Of a DNA stretch of 64,000 nt, positions 8,495 to 16,326 are shown piece after piece; within the stretch, counting starts at the first letter, position 1, and each line of letters starts with the position of its first letter. Under the pieces are notes generated by a model. That model was not told where the DNA came from, ran no database searches, and was given only the letters and a program-made list of their open reading frames with translations. A program made the translations under genes and the position numbers. Location: NCBI GenBank assembly GCA_001898645.1, contig MKUQ01000022.1, positions 1 to 64,000 on the forward strand, given 5' to 3'. The DNA is from Burkholderiales bacterium 70-64 (GTDB lineage Bacteria > Pseudomonadota > Gammaproteobacteria > Burkholderiales > Burkholderiaceae_E).

Positions 8495-8583
8495 GAGAAG
8501 TGCCTCAGGTCTTCGGGCAAGTGCCGCGGCAGGTCGTTGCCGGCGCCGATGACGCCGCCACGCGCCCGGGCGACGATAAATCG
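8495..8583 (-). pseudogene. folA: Dihydrofolate reductase, N-terminal fragment
   Basis: The minus strand reads RFIVARARGGVIGAGNDLP and then RHLPEDLRHFSA, the opening of DHFR (family pattern GxVIGxxNxLPWHLPEDLxHF). The usual Trp before HLPEDL is Arg here, no start codon remains, and homology ends abruptly at 8495. Only about 30 of 160 residues survive, so this is debris with no activity. It abuts, head to head, the truncated nirN-like gene. Confidence 0.6.
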
Positions 8584-8589
8584 TGACGC

Positions 8590-9962
8590 GCGGGCCCGCG
8601 ACTGCCGTCGGCTTCTCCGGCCTTCGACCTGGCCCGCGCGGAACGCCTGTTCGCACAACGCTGTGCAGTGTGCCACGGGGCCGACCGCGGTGGCTACATC
8701 GGCCCGGCGCTGAACCGCGACGAGACGAAGCTCGGCCCGGGGCAGGTGGCCGAGATCATCCTGAGCGGCAGGCCGCCCACGCTGATGCCGCAGCATCCGT
8801 CCTGGCGCGGCGTGCTGTCGGCGAAGGATCGCGACCTGCTGGCCGAACTCATCACGACGCAGCCGAAGACTACGCCGTCCTGGGGCATCGACGACGTGCA
8901 CAAGTCGCTCCAGGTGCTCGTCGCCGACGAATCCGCGCTGCCGCCGGCGCCGAAATACCGGATCGACCGGATCGACGACCTGATGGCGGTAATGTCGCGC
9001 GGACGCCAGGCGGCCGGAAGCGACGCGAAAGTGCTGTTTTTCGACGGCAGGACGCACCGCAAGGTCGGCGAAGTGCCCACAGGCTTCGCGCCGCACCTGA
9101 TGGACTTTCACCCGACCGACCCGCGCTGGGCATACGTGCGCGACGACGCCGGGTACGTCCACAAGGTCGACCTGTATTCGAGGTGGAGGCCGACGCGGGC
9201 ATGATCACCGCGACGCCCCTCGCGAACTGGTTCGTGGTGGCGCTCGAGCAGGCGGGCCAGGTGTGGATCGTCGATCTCGACCGGCGCGGGATGCCGATCA
9301 CCGGCGTGGGACGCCACCTGCACGACGCGTTCCTGTCGCCCGATGGCCGGCACCTGGTGGTCTCGTCATATGACGATCACCTGAACGCGGTCATCGATCT
9401 CGCCGAAGCACGCATCGTGCGCAAGATCCCGGCCGGCTGCAAACCGCACCTGGGCTCGGGCGCGGTGGTGAAGTCGAACGGCCGCCTGCTCGGGATCGGC
9501 ACCAACATCGGCGAGGCCGACTGCAAGTCGTTCGAAGTGCCCGTCTTCGACATGAACATCTTCGACGTGGTGAAGCGGATCCCGGTCATCGGCCCGACCG
9601 AATCGCCGGCGGCGCACCCCGATGCGCCCTATGTGATCGTCGACATCGTCGGCACCGGCCCGGATGCGAACAAGATCCAGTTCATCGACAAGAACACGCT
9701 CGAAGTGGTGCGCACGATCGAGGTGGCGGGCACGCTCGGCCACTCGCACTTCCCGGAGTACACCGCGCGCGGCGACTTCTTCTACGTGAGCGCCCGTTAC
9801 CGCGGCGACCGCAGCCTGGGCATCCCGGCGGGGCATCTCGCGATCTTCGACTCGCACACGCTGCGGCAGGTGAAGTCGATTCCGGTGGAGGTGCCGGCAG
9901 GCGTGTTCTCGTACGCGCGGGCGCGCACCGTCGTCGTGGGGCTGCAGCCGACGGCCCGGTAG
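8590..9962 (+). pseudogene. NirN/NirS-like cytochrome c-d1 protein, 5'-truncated and internally deleted
   Basis: The first part, with no start codon and a TGA at 8584 upstream, reads AFDLARAERLFAQRCAVCHG. CAVCH is a haem c site, and LSAKDRDLLAELI ends the cytochrome domain. GEVPTGFAPHLMDFHPTD starts a d1-haem propeller. At about 9180 the frame changes and a blade is lost between VDLYS and AGMITATPLANW. The second frame continues with HDAFLSPDGRHLVVSSYDD, HLGSGAVVKSNG, VIDKNTLEVVRTIE-like text and a stop at 9960-9962. Family members act in haem d1 or nitrite reduction during denitrification. The lesions make this copy inactive. Confidence 0.65.
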
Positions 9963-10245
9963 GATCCTCGCAGGACCTCCAGGGCGCCCGGAACGTCCCG
10001 CCCGGCCCGGGTTCGGGGCCGGGACGCCGGGTAGTGCCGGCCGATGTGCTTGCGCCAGATCTCTACTGATGATCGAGTGGGAGTAGGGGGGATCTTCATA
10101 TGGCATCGCAGGACACCATAGAATCGAAAATCAGGAGCTTTGACCTGTTGCCGGCCGATCTCTGGTGATCCGCTGATTACGACGTGGGTGTCCGCTGCGT
10201 CCCGACGGGAATGAAATCAAACCGTATCTCTCTGGAGATCATCTC
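9963..10245. other. Gene-free stretch containing the right att-like repeat
   Basis: No open frame of note. Contents: the att-like repeat at 10075-10090, followed by a stretch that reads as ordinary intergenic sequence up to the bioD ribosome site (TCTGGAGATC). No riboswitch or BirA-type palindrome was seen. Confidence 0.5.
10075..10090 (+). other. guaA-3'-end-like attachment-site repeat (right copy)
   Basis: Second copy of GAGTGGGAGTAGGGGG, again in the context IEWE-stop (ATCGAGTGGGAGTAG) and followed in both copies by an ATCTTC/CTCTTC. It lies between the nirN-like pseudogene and bioD. Together with 2076-2091 it could bound an 8-kb island remnant; no integrase gene remains. Confidence 0.5.
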
Positions 10246-10896
10246 ATGAGACAGGCGTATTTCCTGACAGGCACCGATCTGGAAGTCGGCAAGTCGCTGA
10301 TTGCGACCGGGCTGCTGTATACCGCCTCCCAGTCCTGGGATCTCAAGGTCCTCGGCTTGAAGCCTGTCGTCGTCGGCAGCGGCAATGACATGGAGGAGCT
10401 GATCGCGGCGAGCAACGTCGAAGCGCCGCGCAGATACCTCAATCCCTATCATTTCACGGAGCCGGTCGCGCCCAATATCGCTGCCAAGGGCGCCGGCCAG
10501 GTGATCGATCTCAACCACATCCAGTACTGCTTCGATGAAGTACGCACCCGGGCCGATCTGGTCATCGTCGAGGGAATCGGCGGATTCTGCGCGCCGCTCA
10601 ACGATACACAGACCGGAGCAGACCTCGCCGAGCTGTTGGGACTGCCGGTGATCGTGGTGGTCGGCCTGAGACAAGGCTGCCTCAGCCACACGCTGCTTAC
10701 GGTCGAGGCGATCGAGGCGCGCAACCTGCCGATCGCAGGCTGGGTCGCCAACGAAATGGAGCGCGACATGATGTGTGTTTCCGAAACCGTCGGCACACTC
10801 AAGGATTATCTGGATATTCCCCTGCTCGGTTTCATCCGTTACCAGGACCACCCGCACGGACAAGCCCTGGTCAAGCAGCTGGCAATGCCGGACTGA
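10246..10896 (+). CDS. bioD: Dethiobiotin synthetase
   Basis: BioD closes the ureido ring of dethiobiotin from 7,8-diaminononanoate, CO2 and ATP, the penultimate biotin step, in the cytosol. The 216-residue length is typical. The P-loop reads GTDLEVGKS (9-17) where most enzymes have GTDTxVGKT. GLKPVVVGS carries the substrate lysine, VEGIGGFCAPL is the second phosphate loop, and VGLRQGCLSHTLLTVEAI and GWVANEME complete the family pattern. GGAG lies 8 bases before the ATG. No other bio gene is in the window, so this is an orphan copy just outside the right att-like repeat. The altered P-loop Thr is worth noting. Confidence 0.85.
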   Translation: MRQAYFLTGTDLEVGKSLIATGLLYTASQSWDLKVLGLKPVVVGSGNDMEELIAASNVEAPRRYLNPYHFTEPVAPNIAAKGAGQVIDLNHIQYCFDEVRTRADLVIVEGIGGFCAPLNDTQTGADLAELLGLPVIVVVGLRQGCLSHTLLTVEAIEARNLPIAGWVANEMERDMMCVSETVGTLKDYLDIPLLGFIRYQDHPHGQALVKQLAMPD

Positions 10897-11020
10897 CAAG
10901 GCCCGGAACCGGGAACGTGTGAATCAATCGGGCGCGCTTTACCGGCAGGTGAATTGCGCGGCCAGGCCGGCTTCGACGGCGAAGCACTCGGATTGTTAAA
11001 GCTACATACGGAACAGAATA

Positions 11021-11235
11021 CTAGCGCAACAAGCCTGGTTCTCGTGCTTTGGCAACGGATTGCGTGCGCGTGCGGCAGTCCAGCTTCTGGTAGACGCGCC
11101 GAAGGTGGGTTTCCACTGTGTTGTCCGAGATGCCCAGGGTGCGGGCGATCTCCTTGTTGGCCTTGCCGTCGGCGACCAGCGCGAGGATCGTGGTCTCGCG
11201 CCGGGTCAGCAGGGTTTGGCGGTGGCGCCATCGCG
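11021..11235 (-). pseudogene. LuxR-type regulator, C-terminal HTH fragment
   Basis: The minus strand reads LLTRRETTILALVADGKANK, then EIARTLGISDNTVETHLRRV and YQKLDCRTRTQSVAKA, a complete GerE/LuxR helix-turn-helix, ending at TAG (11021-11023). No start codon or sensory or receiver domain precedes it; upstream of about 11235 the homology stops. It is the tail of a deleted NarL/LuxR-class regulator. Confidence 0.65.
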
Positions 11236-11357
11236 GAACTCTGCGACAGGTTCTTCCGCATCAACGCATCAACGGGCAGCCGCCTCGCCGCACCCAACTT
11301 CTCCGGAACTCACGACGGCTCCTGCGGCGAGGGCGGCTGTCCACCGGCGGCCAGCCC

Positions 11358-12041
11358 TCACAGCAGCGCCGCCACCTGCTCTGCCGTCGCCTTGGCCGAC
11401 ATGGGGTTCTGGCCGGTCACCAGCCGGCCGTCGACGACGACCTTCGACACGAACGGCAGCCATGCCTTCTCGTAGTGCGCGCCGCGCCGCTGCATCTCTG
11501 CTTCGGCGTTGTAGGGCATCTTCGCAGCCACGCCGGCCAGCACTTCCTCGCGCCACGAAAAGCCGGTGACGCGCCGCCCGGCCACCAGCAGCGTGCCGTC
11601 CGAGAGCCGGGTGTTCAGCAGCCCGCAATAGCCGTGGCAGACCGACGAGACGATGCCGCCGCGTTCATGGATGGCGCGCGTGATGCGCTGCAACCCCTCG
11701 CTGTCGGGGAAGTCCCACATGACGGCGTGCCCGCCGGTGAAATAGATGGCACCGAAGTTCGCCGGGTCGATGTCGCCCGGCCGCGCGGTGGACGACAGCA
11801 GCGCCATCCGCGATGCGTCGGCCAGCCAGTCCTTCACGGAGGCATCGGCCAGCGGCCACTTGAGCGAGCGGGGTTCCAGCGGCGAGACGCCGCCCCGGGG
11901 GCTGACGATGCGCTGCTCATATCCCTTGGCGGCGAAGACCTGCCACGCATGGGTCAGCTCCGACAGCCACAGGCCGGTCGGCTGCGTGGGGTCCTGGTAG
12001 TGGGCGACGTTGCTGACGACATGGAGGATGCGGGGGGTCAT
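11358..12041 (-). CDS. DJ-1/PfpI superfamily protein, Hsp31-like
   Basis: A 227-residue type 1 glutamine-amidotransferase-like protein of the Hsp31/DJ-1 group. The nucleophile elbow is VSSVCHGYCGLLN, with its first Cys as the probable catalytic residue. YFTGGHAVMWDFPDSEGL supplies the conserved GGHG-like turn, and GQNPMSAKATAEQVAALL is the usual C-terminus (TGQNPxS). Relatives act as glyoxalases, deglycases or chaperones, and are often beside oxidoreductase genes. Start at 12041 was chosen because MTPRILHVVSN begins the first beta strand. It is divergently oriented from the broken SDR gene at 12225. The exact reaction is not predictable. Confidence 0.8.
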   Translation of the reverse strand: MTPRILHVVSNVAHYQDPTQPTGLWLSELTHAWQVFAAKGYEQRIVSPRGGVSPLEPRSLKWPLADASVKDWLADASRMALLSSTARPGDIDPANFGAIYFTGGHAVMWDFPDSEGLQRITRAIHERGGIVSSVCHGYCGLLNTRLSDGTLLVAGRRVTGFSWREEVLAGVAAKMPYNAEAEMQRRGAHYEKAWLPFVSKVVVDGRLVTGQNPMSAKATAEQVAALL

Positions 12042-12224
12042 GCCTTGACCTGACGAGTTATCGGCCTTTCTGGCGCTGGTGATCGGCCTTCGTCGCCAAC
12101 GCCGGGATCGCCGCCGCCCCACCATCTGCCTGCGCCAGCTCAGCTTGAGCGCCCATACCGCATCGTTGGAGTAGCTTAACCTCCTTTTGCACACACGAGG
12201 CGCAACTTCGCAAAGGCGGATGGA

Positions 12225-12801
12225 ATGCAGACGGTATTGGGGGCGAATGGCCAGATCGCCACGGAACTGGCGCGGGAATTGCGGCGCAGCTGCACGAGCG
12301 ATGTACGGCTCGTGAGCCGCAATCCGCGCAAGGTCAACGAGACGGACAGCCTGGCGTCCGCCAACCTCCTCGATGCGAAGCAGACCCTTGATGCGGTCAA
12401 GGGGAGCAGCGTCGTCTACTTCACGGCCGGCCTGCCACCGGACACCGGGCTGTGGGAAAGGCAGTTTCCCGCGATGCTGAGGAACGCCCTGGACGCGTGC
12501 CGGGCGCAGGGTGCCCGCTTCGCCTATTTCGACAACACCTACATGTACCCGCAGGACGACCGGCTGCAGACGGAGGAAACGCCCTTCGCCCCGGTGGGGC
12601 GCAAGGGCAATCGGCAAGTGGACCCTGGCCATTGCCGGGCTTTTCTCGAAGCAGGTGAGCGAGATCAGGGAACTGCTGCCCCGCTACGAGCAGGACAACC
12701 TCTTCGATTCCACGAAGTTCAAGCGCCGGTTTCCCGAGTTCGAGGTGACCACTTATCGGGAGGGCCTGGAACTGATCCGGCGAGAGTGGGCGGGCAGATA
12801 G
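12225..12801 (+). pseudogene. NAD-dependent epimerase/dehydratase (SDR), internally deleted
   Basis: The N-terminal Rossmann part reads MQTVLGANGQIATELAREL, then SLASANLLDAKQTLDAVKGS and FAYFDNTYMYPQDDRL, an atypical-SDR pattern. Just after FAPVGRKG (about 12605) the frame changes, and only the carboxy end remains in frame two: WTLAIAGLFSKQVSEIRELL, DSTKFKRRFPEFEVTTYREG and a stop at 12801. Roughly 130 residues containing the catalytic Tyr-Lys are gone. The gene is not functional. Confidence 0.65.
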
Positions 12802-12847
12802 GTGCTCCAGCGTGGCACCCTTCATTCCCGAGGGCGATGCAAGGCCT

Positions 12848-12971
12848 GCTGGAAGGACTGCGCGAGAGCCTGAGGAAGAGGGGCGCAGCCCGCCGAGATC
12901 GCCAGGCAGGCTGCCAAGGCGAAGGTCTGGAAGGTCAGGGAGCCCTACGTCATCGCGTTGACCGCCGATGC
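12848..12971 (+). pseudogene. Second, degenerate copy of the 3' end of abiEi
   Basis: This stretch aligns with 1013-1140 inside abiEi at about 90% by eye, with one 2-base gap and scattered substitutions. It starts GCTGGAAGGACTGCGCGAG and ends TTGACCGCCGATGC. The stop codon is lost (GCGCG in place of GCCTGA) and the frame is shifted. No toxin gene follows. It directly abuts the end of arsC. Confidence 0.75.
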
Positions 12972-12977
12972 GCGATC

Positions 12978-13475
12978 TCACCGCCTGCCGAGGGCGCACA
13001 GCTCGTGCTGCAGCGACAAGGCATCGAGCCGCTGGAACGGCAGCGACAGGAACAGCTCGATGCGCCGGCGCAGCGTCAGCGCGGTGTCCATGAACGCTTT
13101 GCGCCGTTCTTCGTCGCTGCCCTCGATCGCTGCCGGATCGGGCACGCCCCAATGGGCCGAAACCGGCTTGCCCGGCCAGACGGGGCAAACCTCGCCGGCG
13201 GCGTTGTCGCAGACGGTGAAGATGAAATCGAACACCGGCGCGCCGGGCGTCACGAACTCGTCCCAGCTCTTGCTGCGGTAGCCGGTGCCGGGCAGCCCCA
13301 TGCGCTCCAGCGTAGCGAGCGCCAGGGGGTGGACTTCGCCCTTGGGGTGGCTGCCTGCCGAGCAGGCGCGAAACCGCCCCCGGCCCAGATCGTTGAGGAT
13401 GCCCTCGGCCAGAATGGAACGCGCTGAATTGCCCGTGCAGATGAACAGCGCGTTGTAGGCGGTTATCGTCGTCAT
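12978..13475 (-). CDS. arsC: Arsenate reductase, low-molecular-weight phosphatase type
   Basis: The 165-residue protein belongs to the thioredoxin/LMW-PTP class of arsenate reductases, which reduce As(V) to As(III) in the cytosol. The catalytic loop is CTGNSARS (13-20), and FTVCDNAAGEVCPVWPG carries the second and third redox cysteines. HWGVPDPAAIEG is the general-acid loop with its Asp-Pro. Its ATG overlaps the stop of the upstream arsR fragment by 4 bases, as in ars operons. The C-terminal 25 residues run past the usual family end towards the abiEi fragment, so the tail may be altered. No arsB/acr3 efflux gene is present, so As(III) export must come from elsewhere. Confidence 0.85.
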   Translation of the reverse strand: MTTITAYNALFICTGNSARSILAEGILNDLGRGRFRACSAGSHPKGEVHPLALATLERMGLPGTGYRSKSWDEFVTPGAPVFDFIFTVCDNAAGEVCPVWPGKPVSAHWGVPDPAAIEGSDEERRKAFMDTALTLRRRIELFLSLPFQRLDALSLQHELCALGRR

Positions 13476-13675
13476 GCCGTGCAGGCGCGGAAGGAGTCGT
13501 TGGCCTCGCACACGCCGCCTCGGCAGCAGTGCTCGGTCAGGTAGCCGAGCAGCCCGTTCATGTGGGCGAAGTCGGCGCGGTAGTTCAGGTTGCGGCCCTG
13601 CTGTTCGATCGTGACCAGGCCGGCATGGGCCAGCTCCTTCAGATGGAAGGCCAGCGCCGTGCCCGCCGGGAGCGG
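13472..13675 (-). pseudogene. arsR: ArsR-family repressor, C-terminal half
   Basis: The minus strand reads AFHLKELAHAGLVTIEQQGR, then NLNYRADFAHMNGLLGYLTE and HCCRGG, the wing, last helices and tail Cys pair of an ArsR repressor. The recognition-helix region and everything before it is missing: upstream the frame runs into unrelated, Arg/Pro-rich sequence near 13675-13740. It cannot bind DNA normally. It is still translationally coupled to arsC by an ATGA overlap. Confidence 0.65.
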
Positions 13676-13743
13676 CAGGCCGCTCCCGGCGCGGGTCGAG
13701 CAACCCGCGCAGGCACGAGGGCACGACGGGCGAAGCGCGATGC

Positions 13744-13983
13744 CTACTTCTTCATCTCGTCCTTCTTCATGCCATTGCCCTTGGACATGGCGTCCTTGCC
13801 CATCGCGTCTTTCGCCATCGAGTCCTTCTTCGTCGAGCTCTTGCCCATGACATCCTTCTTCATGCCGTCCTTGGCCATCGAATCCTTGGCCATTCCATCC
13901 TGCTTCATCTCGTCGGCCGCGAAAGCCGACACGGAGCCGACGGCCAGGCAGGCGGCGACGAGGGTTGCGCACAACTTGTTCAT
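13744..13983 (-). CDS. Pentapeptide MXKDX-repeat periplasmic protein, methionine-rich
   Basis: After a signal peptide (MNKLCATLVAACLAVGSVSAFA) the mature 57 residues are almost only Met, Lys, Asp, Gly and Ser, arranged as units such as MAKDS, MAKDG, MKKDV, MGKDA and MKKDE. This is the MXKDX-repeat family. Start at 13983 was preferred over an ATG 24 bases upstream because it places the Lys at the head of the signal peptide. The gene lies just before a molybdopterin oxidoreductase and a cytochrome b. Met-rich periplasmic peptides elsewhere (MrpX of Azospira) act as sacrificial oxidant scavengers repaired by a YedY-family methionine sulfoxide reductase. That role here is inference. Confidence 0.8.
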   Translation of the reverse strand: MNKLCATLVAACLAVGSVSAFAADEMKQDGMAKDSMAKDGMKKDVMGKSSTKKDSMAKDAMGKDAMSKGNGMKKDEMKK

Positions 13984-14069
13984 CTGGAAGTCCTTGTGAG
14001 TCGACATGAAAAGGCACGGTTCGCGAGGAACGCGGCCGCGTTTTCAGCTGCGTTGAGCCCTGTGGGTCC

Positions 14070-14861
14070 TCAACTGCCGCCGAACCAGTTGTAGCCCTGG
14101 TCTTCCCAGTAGCCGCCGGGATAGGTATTGGTGACGAAGATCGCCTCGATGTGTTTCGGGTTCTTGTAGCCGAGCTTGGTCGGCATGCGCAGCTTCATCG
14201 GGAAGCCATACTTCGGCGGCAGCGGCTGACCGTCGTACGTCAGGGCGAGCAGCGTCTGCGGATGCAGCGCGGTCGGCATGTCGATGCTGGTGTAGTAGTC
14301 GTCGGAGCACTTGAAGCCGACGTACTTCGCATCCGGATCGGCGCCCACGCGACGCAGGAAATCGGCGAAGCGCACACCGCCCCATTTCCCGATCGCGCTC
14401 CAGCCTTCCACGCAGATATGGCGCGTAATCTGGTCGTGCTGCTGCATGGCGCGCAGTTCAGGCAGCGTCCAGCTACGCTTGTCGGCCACCCTGCCGGTGA
14501 CTTCGAGCCTGTAGTCCGCCTCGTCCACTACGTGCACCTCGCTTTCGTCGTAGTAGGCGTTGAAGGGGAAAGGCCGCGTGATCATCGAATCGGGATAGGT
14601 CGGCGCGAGTTGCGCCGGATCGAAGATCCAGCCCTGCACACGGTCGTTGAAGCGCGAGATGGCCGCAAGCGCGGCTTCCACGCTTTCGTTGTCGCTGATG
14701 CCGCAGCCCGTGAGCAGCGACAGGCCGCCCATCGTCAGCGAATGCTGCAGGAAGGCACGGCGCGCCGGCTGTTCGATCTTGCGGCCGATCAGCTTGCGGG
14801 CCTCTTCGAGCACGGAGTCCGCATCGACGTCGGCGAGGGCGGGGCGTCGTGGGATCGTCAT
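14070..14861 (-). CDS. Tat-exported molybdopterin oxidoreductase (YedY/MsrP-sulfite oxidase family)
   Basis: A 263-residue oxidoreductase with a twin-arginine-like signal placed internally: ARRAFLQHSLTMGGLSLLTG (33-52) followed by Cys53. The molybdenum ligand is Cys150 in RHICVEGWSAIGKWGG. DDYYTSIDMPTAL and GFPMKLRMPTKLGYK are further family blocks. Enzymes of this fold reduce sulfoxides, including methionine sulfoxide (MsrP), or oxidise sulfite. The N-terminal 30 residues before the RR motif are longer than usual. The stop and start overlap with the upstream cytochrome b gene by 4 bases (ATGA), so the two form a unit. With the adjacent Met-rich protein, MsrP-like repair is plausible. Confidence 0.8.
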   Translation of the reverse strand: MTIPRRPALADVDADSVLEEARKLIGRKIEQPARRAFLQHSLTMGGLSLLTGCGISDNESVEAALAAISRFNDRVQGWIFDPAQLAPTYPDSMITRPFPFNAYYDESEVHVVDEADYRLEVTGRVADKRSWTLPELRAMQQHDQITRHICVEGWSAIGKWGGVRFADFLRRVGADPDAKYVGFKCSDDYYTSIDMPTALHPQTLLALTYDGQPLPPKYGFPMKLRMPTKLGYKNPKHIEAIFVTNTYPGGYWEDQGYNWFGGS

Positions 14862-15502
14862 GATTCGATTCCTGTGCGGCCGCTCAGCATGGCGGGCAGG
14901 GTGCGGGGCACCAGCGCCACCATCACCAGGTGCACCGCCACGAAGGCGACCAGCGCGGCCATGGTAAGGAAGTGGATGCGGCGCGCGAGCTCGTAGCCGC
15001 CGAGCAGGTCTCGCAACAGGCCGAACTGCACCGACTTCCAGAGCACGAGACCCGACAGCACCAGTAGCGTGATGTCGAGCATCACGAACAGGTAGGCAAG
15101 GCGCTGTACGCTGTTGTAGTGACGGGGGTCGGCGTGCGAGAGCTCGCCGCGCAGCGCAGCGAGCGCGTCACGCCGGATGCCGGCGGGCGAAAGCGGAAGG
15201 AACCTGGCGAAGAGCCGGCCGCTCGCGATGTTCAGCGTGAGGTAGATCAGCCCGTTGGCGGCCAGCAGCCACATCGCCGCGAAGTGCCACTGGAGCGCGC
15301 CGCCGAGCCAGCCGCCCAGGGTGATCGTGGCCGGGATCTCGAACGGAAGGAACGGCGCGGCGTCGTAGATGCGCCAACCGCTGGTTGCCAGCACCAGCAC
15401 GGCGATGGCGTTGAGCCAGTGCGTGACGCGCACCCATGGCGGATGGATCGGCCGGGTCGCGATGTCGCGAGGGGCGGTAGTGATCGGGGCGGCGCTATGC
15501 AT
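14858..15502 (-). CDS. Membrane cytochrome b (b561/thiosulfate-reductase-like) electron donor
   Basis: The 214-residue integral membrane protein has about five hydrophobic segments. The first carries VRVTHWLNAIAVLVLATSGW, with a haem-ligand His near residue 27; further histidines lie at ALQWHFAAMWLLAANG, in LAYLFVMLDITLLVLSG and in RRIHFLTMAALVAFVAVHLV. This is the dihaem cytochrome b fold that passes quinol electrons to periplasmic molybdoenzymes. It overlaps the molybdoenzyme start by 4 bases. It is divergent from the response regulator at 15601, so the 98-base gap holds both promoters and probably the regulator's site. Confidence 0.8.
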   Translation of the reverse strand: MHSAAPITTAPRDIATRPIHPPWVRVTHWLNAIAVLVLATSGWRIYDAAPFLPFEIPATITLGGWLGGALQWHFAAMWLLAANGLIYLTLNIASGRLFARFLPLSPAGIRRDALAALRGELSHADPRHYNSVQRLAYLFVMLDITLLVLSGLVLWKSVQFGLLRDLLGGYELARRIHFLTMAALVAFVAVHLVMVALVPRTLPAMLSGRTGIES

Positions 15503-15600
15503 GGCTCGGATTGTCGGGCGCGCCCGCTCGCGGATTCATCACCGAGAGTTCAATTAATCGTGACAACTCCGATCGGCGGAATGCGAGACAATCCGCTGTC

Positions 15601-16326
15601 ATGGAGCCCGTCAAACGCGTGCTGATCGTCGAGGACGATGCGCACATCGCCGATTTGCTTCGCATGCATCTGCACGATGAGGGCTATGCCGTGACGCACG
15701 CGGCCGACGGCAATGCGGGCGTGCGAGAGCTGGAACGCAGCAGCTGGGACGCGCTGATCCTCGACCTGATGCTGCCGGGCGTCGATGGCCTCGAAATCTG
15801 CCGCCGGGCACGGGCTGCGGCACGCTATATCCCGATCATCATCACCAGTGCCCGATCGAGTGAAATGCACCGCATCCTCGGGCTGGAACTGGGTGCCGAC
15901 GATTACCTGGCCAAGCCGTTCTCGGTGCTCGAGCTGGTGGCCCGCGTGCGCGCGCTGCTGCGCCGCAGCGAGGCGATGGCGCGCAACGCCCGCATGGAGT
16001 CGGGCCGGCTCGACCTGGGCGGCCTGGGCATCGACCCGCTGGCCCGCGAGGTGCGGGTCGACGGCAGGCAGATCGAGCTCACGCCGCGCGAGTTCGATCT
16101 GCTGTACTTCTTCGCGCGCCACCCCGGCCGCGTGTTTTCTCGTCTCGACCTGCTCAATCAGGTCTGGGGCTACCAGCACGACGGCTACGAGCACACGGTC
16201 AACACCCACATCAACCGGCTGCGCATGAAGATCGAGGCCGACCCGGCACAGCCGCGCCGCATCCTCACCGTATGGGGCCGCGGCTACAAGCTGGCCGGCA
16301 GCGGTGCCGACGAGGCCTCCGCATGA
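15601..16326 (+). CDS. OmpR/PhoB-family response regulator of the MXKDX/molybdoenzyme cluster
   Basis: A 241-residue regulator: acidic pair E11/D12/D13, phospho-acceptor D55 (LILDLMLPGVDG), T82 and K105 in LAKPFSVLELVARV, then a winged helix ending RRILTVWGRGYKLAG. The ATG at 15601 was chosen because MEPVKRVLIVEDD starts the first strand; a longer frame to 15511 has no domain support. It overlaps the histidine kinase gene by 4 bases. Its divergent position to the cytochrome b/molybdoenzyme genes suggests it controls them, like HprR (YedW) beside msrPQ in E. coli; this is inference. Confidence 0.85.
   Translation: MEPVKRVLIVEDDAHIADLLRMHLHDEGYAVTHAADGNAGVRELERSSWDALILDLMLPGVDGLEICRRARAAARYIPIIITSARSSEMHRILGLELGADDYLAKPFSVLELVARVRALLRRSEAMARNARMESGRLDLGGLGIDPLAREVRVDGRQIELTPREFDLLYFFARHPGRVFSRLDLLNQVWGYQHDGYEHTVNTHINRLRMKIEADPAQPRRILTVWGRGYKLAGSGADEASA

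Noticed and set aside
13744-13983. Short tandem coding repeats considered as a minisatellite or CRISPR
   Set aside because: They are an in-frame MXKDX protein with a signal peptide; the codons vary while the amino acids are kept.
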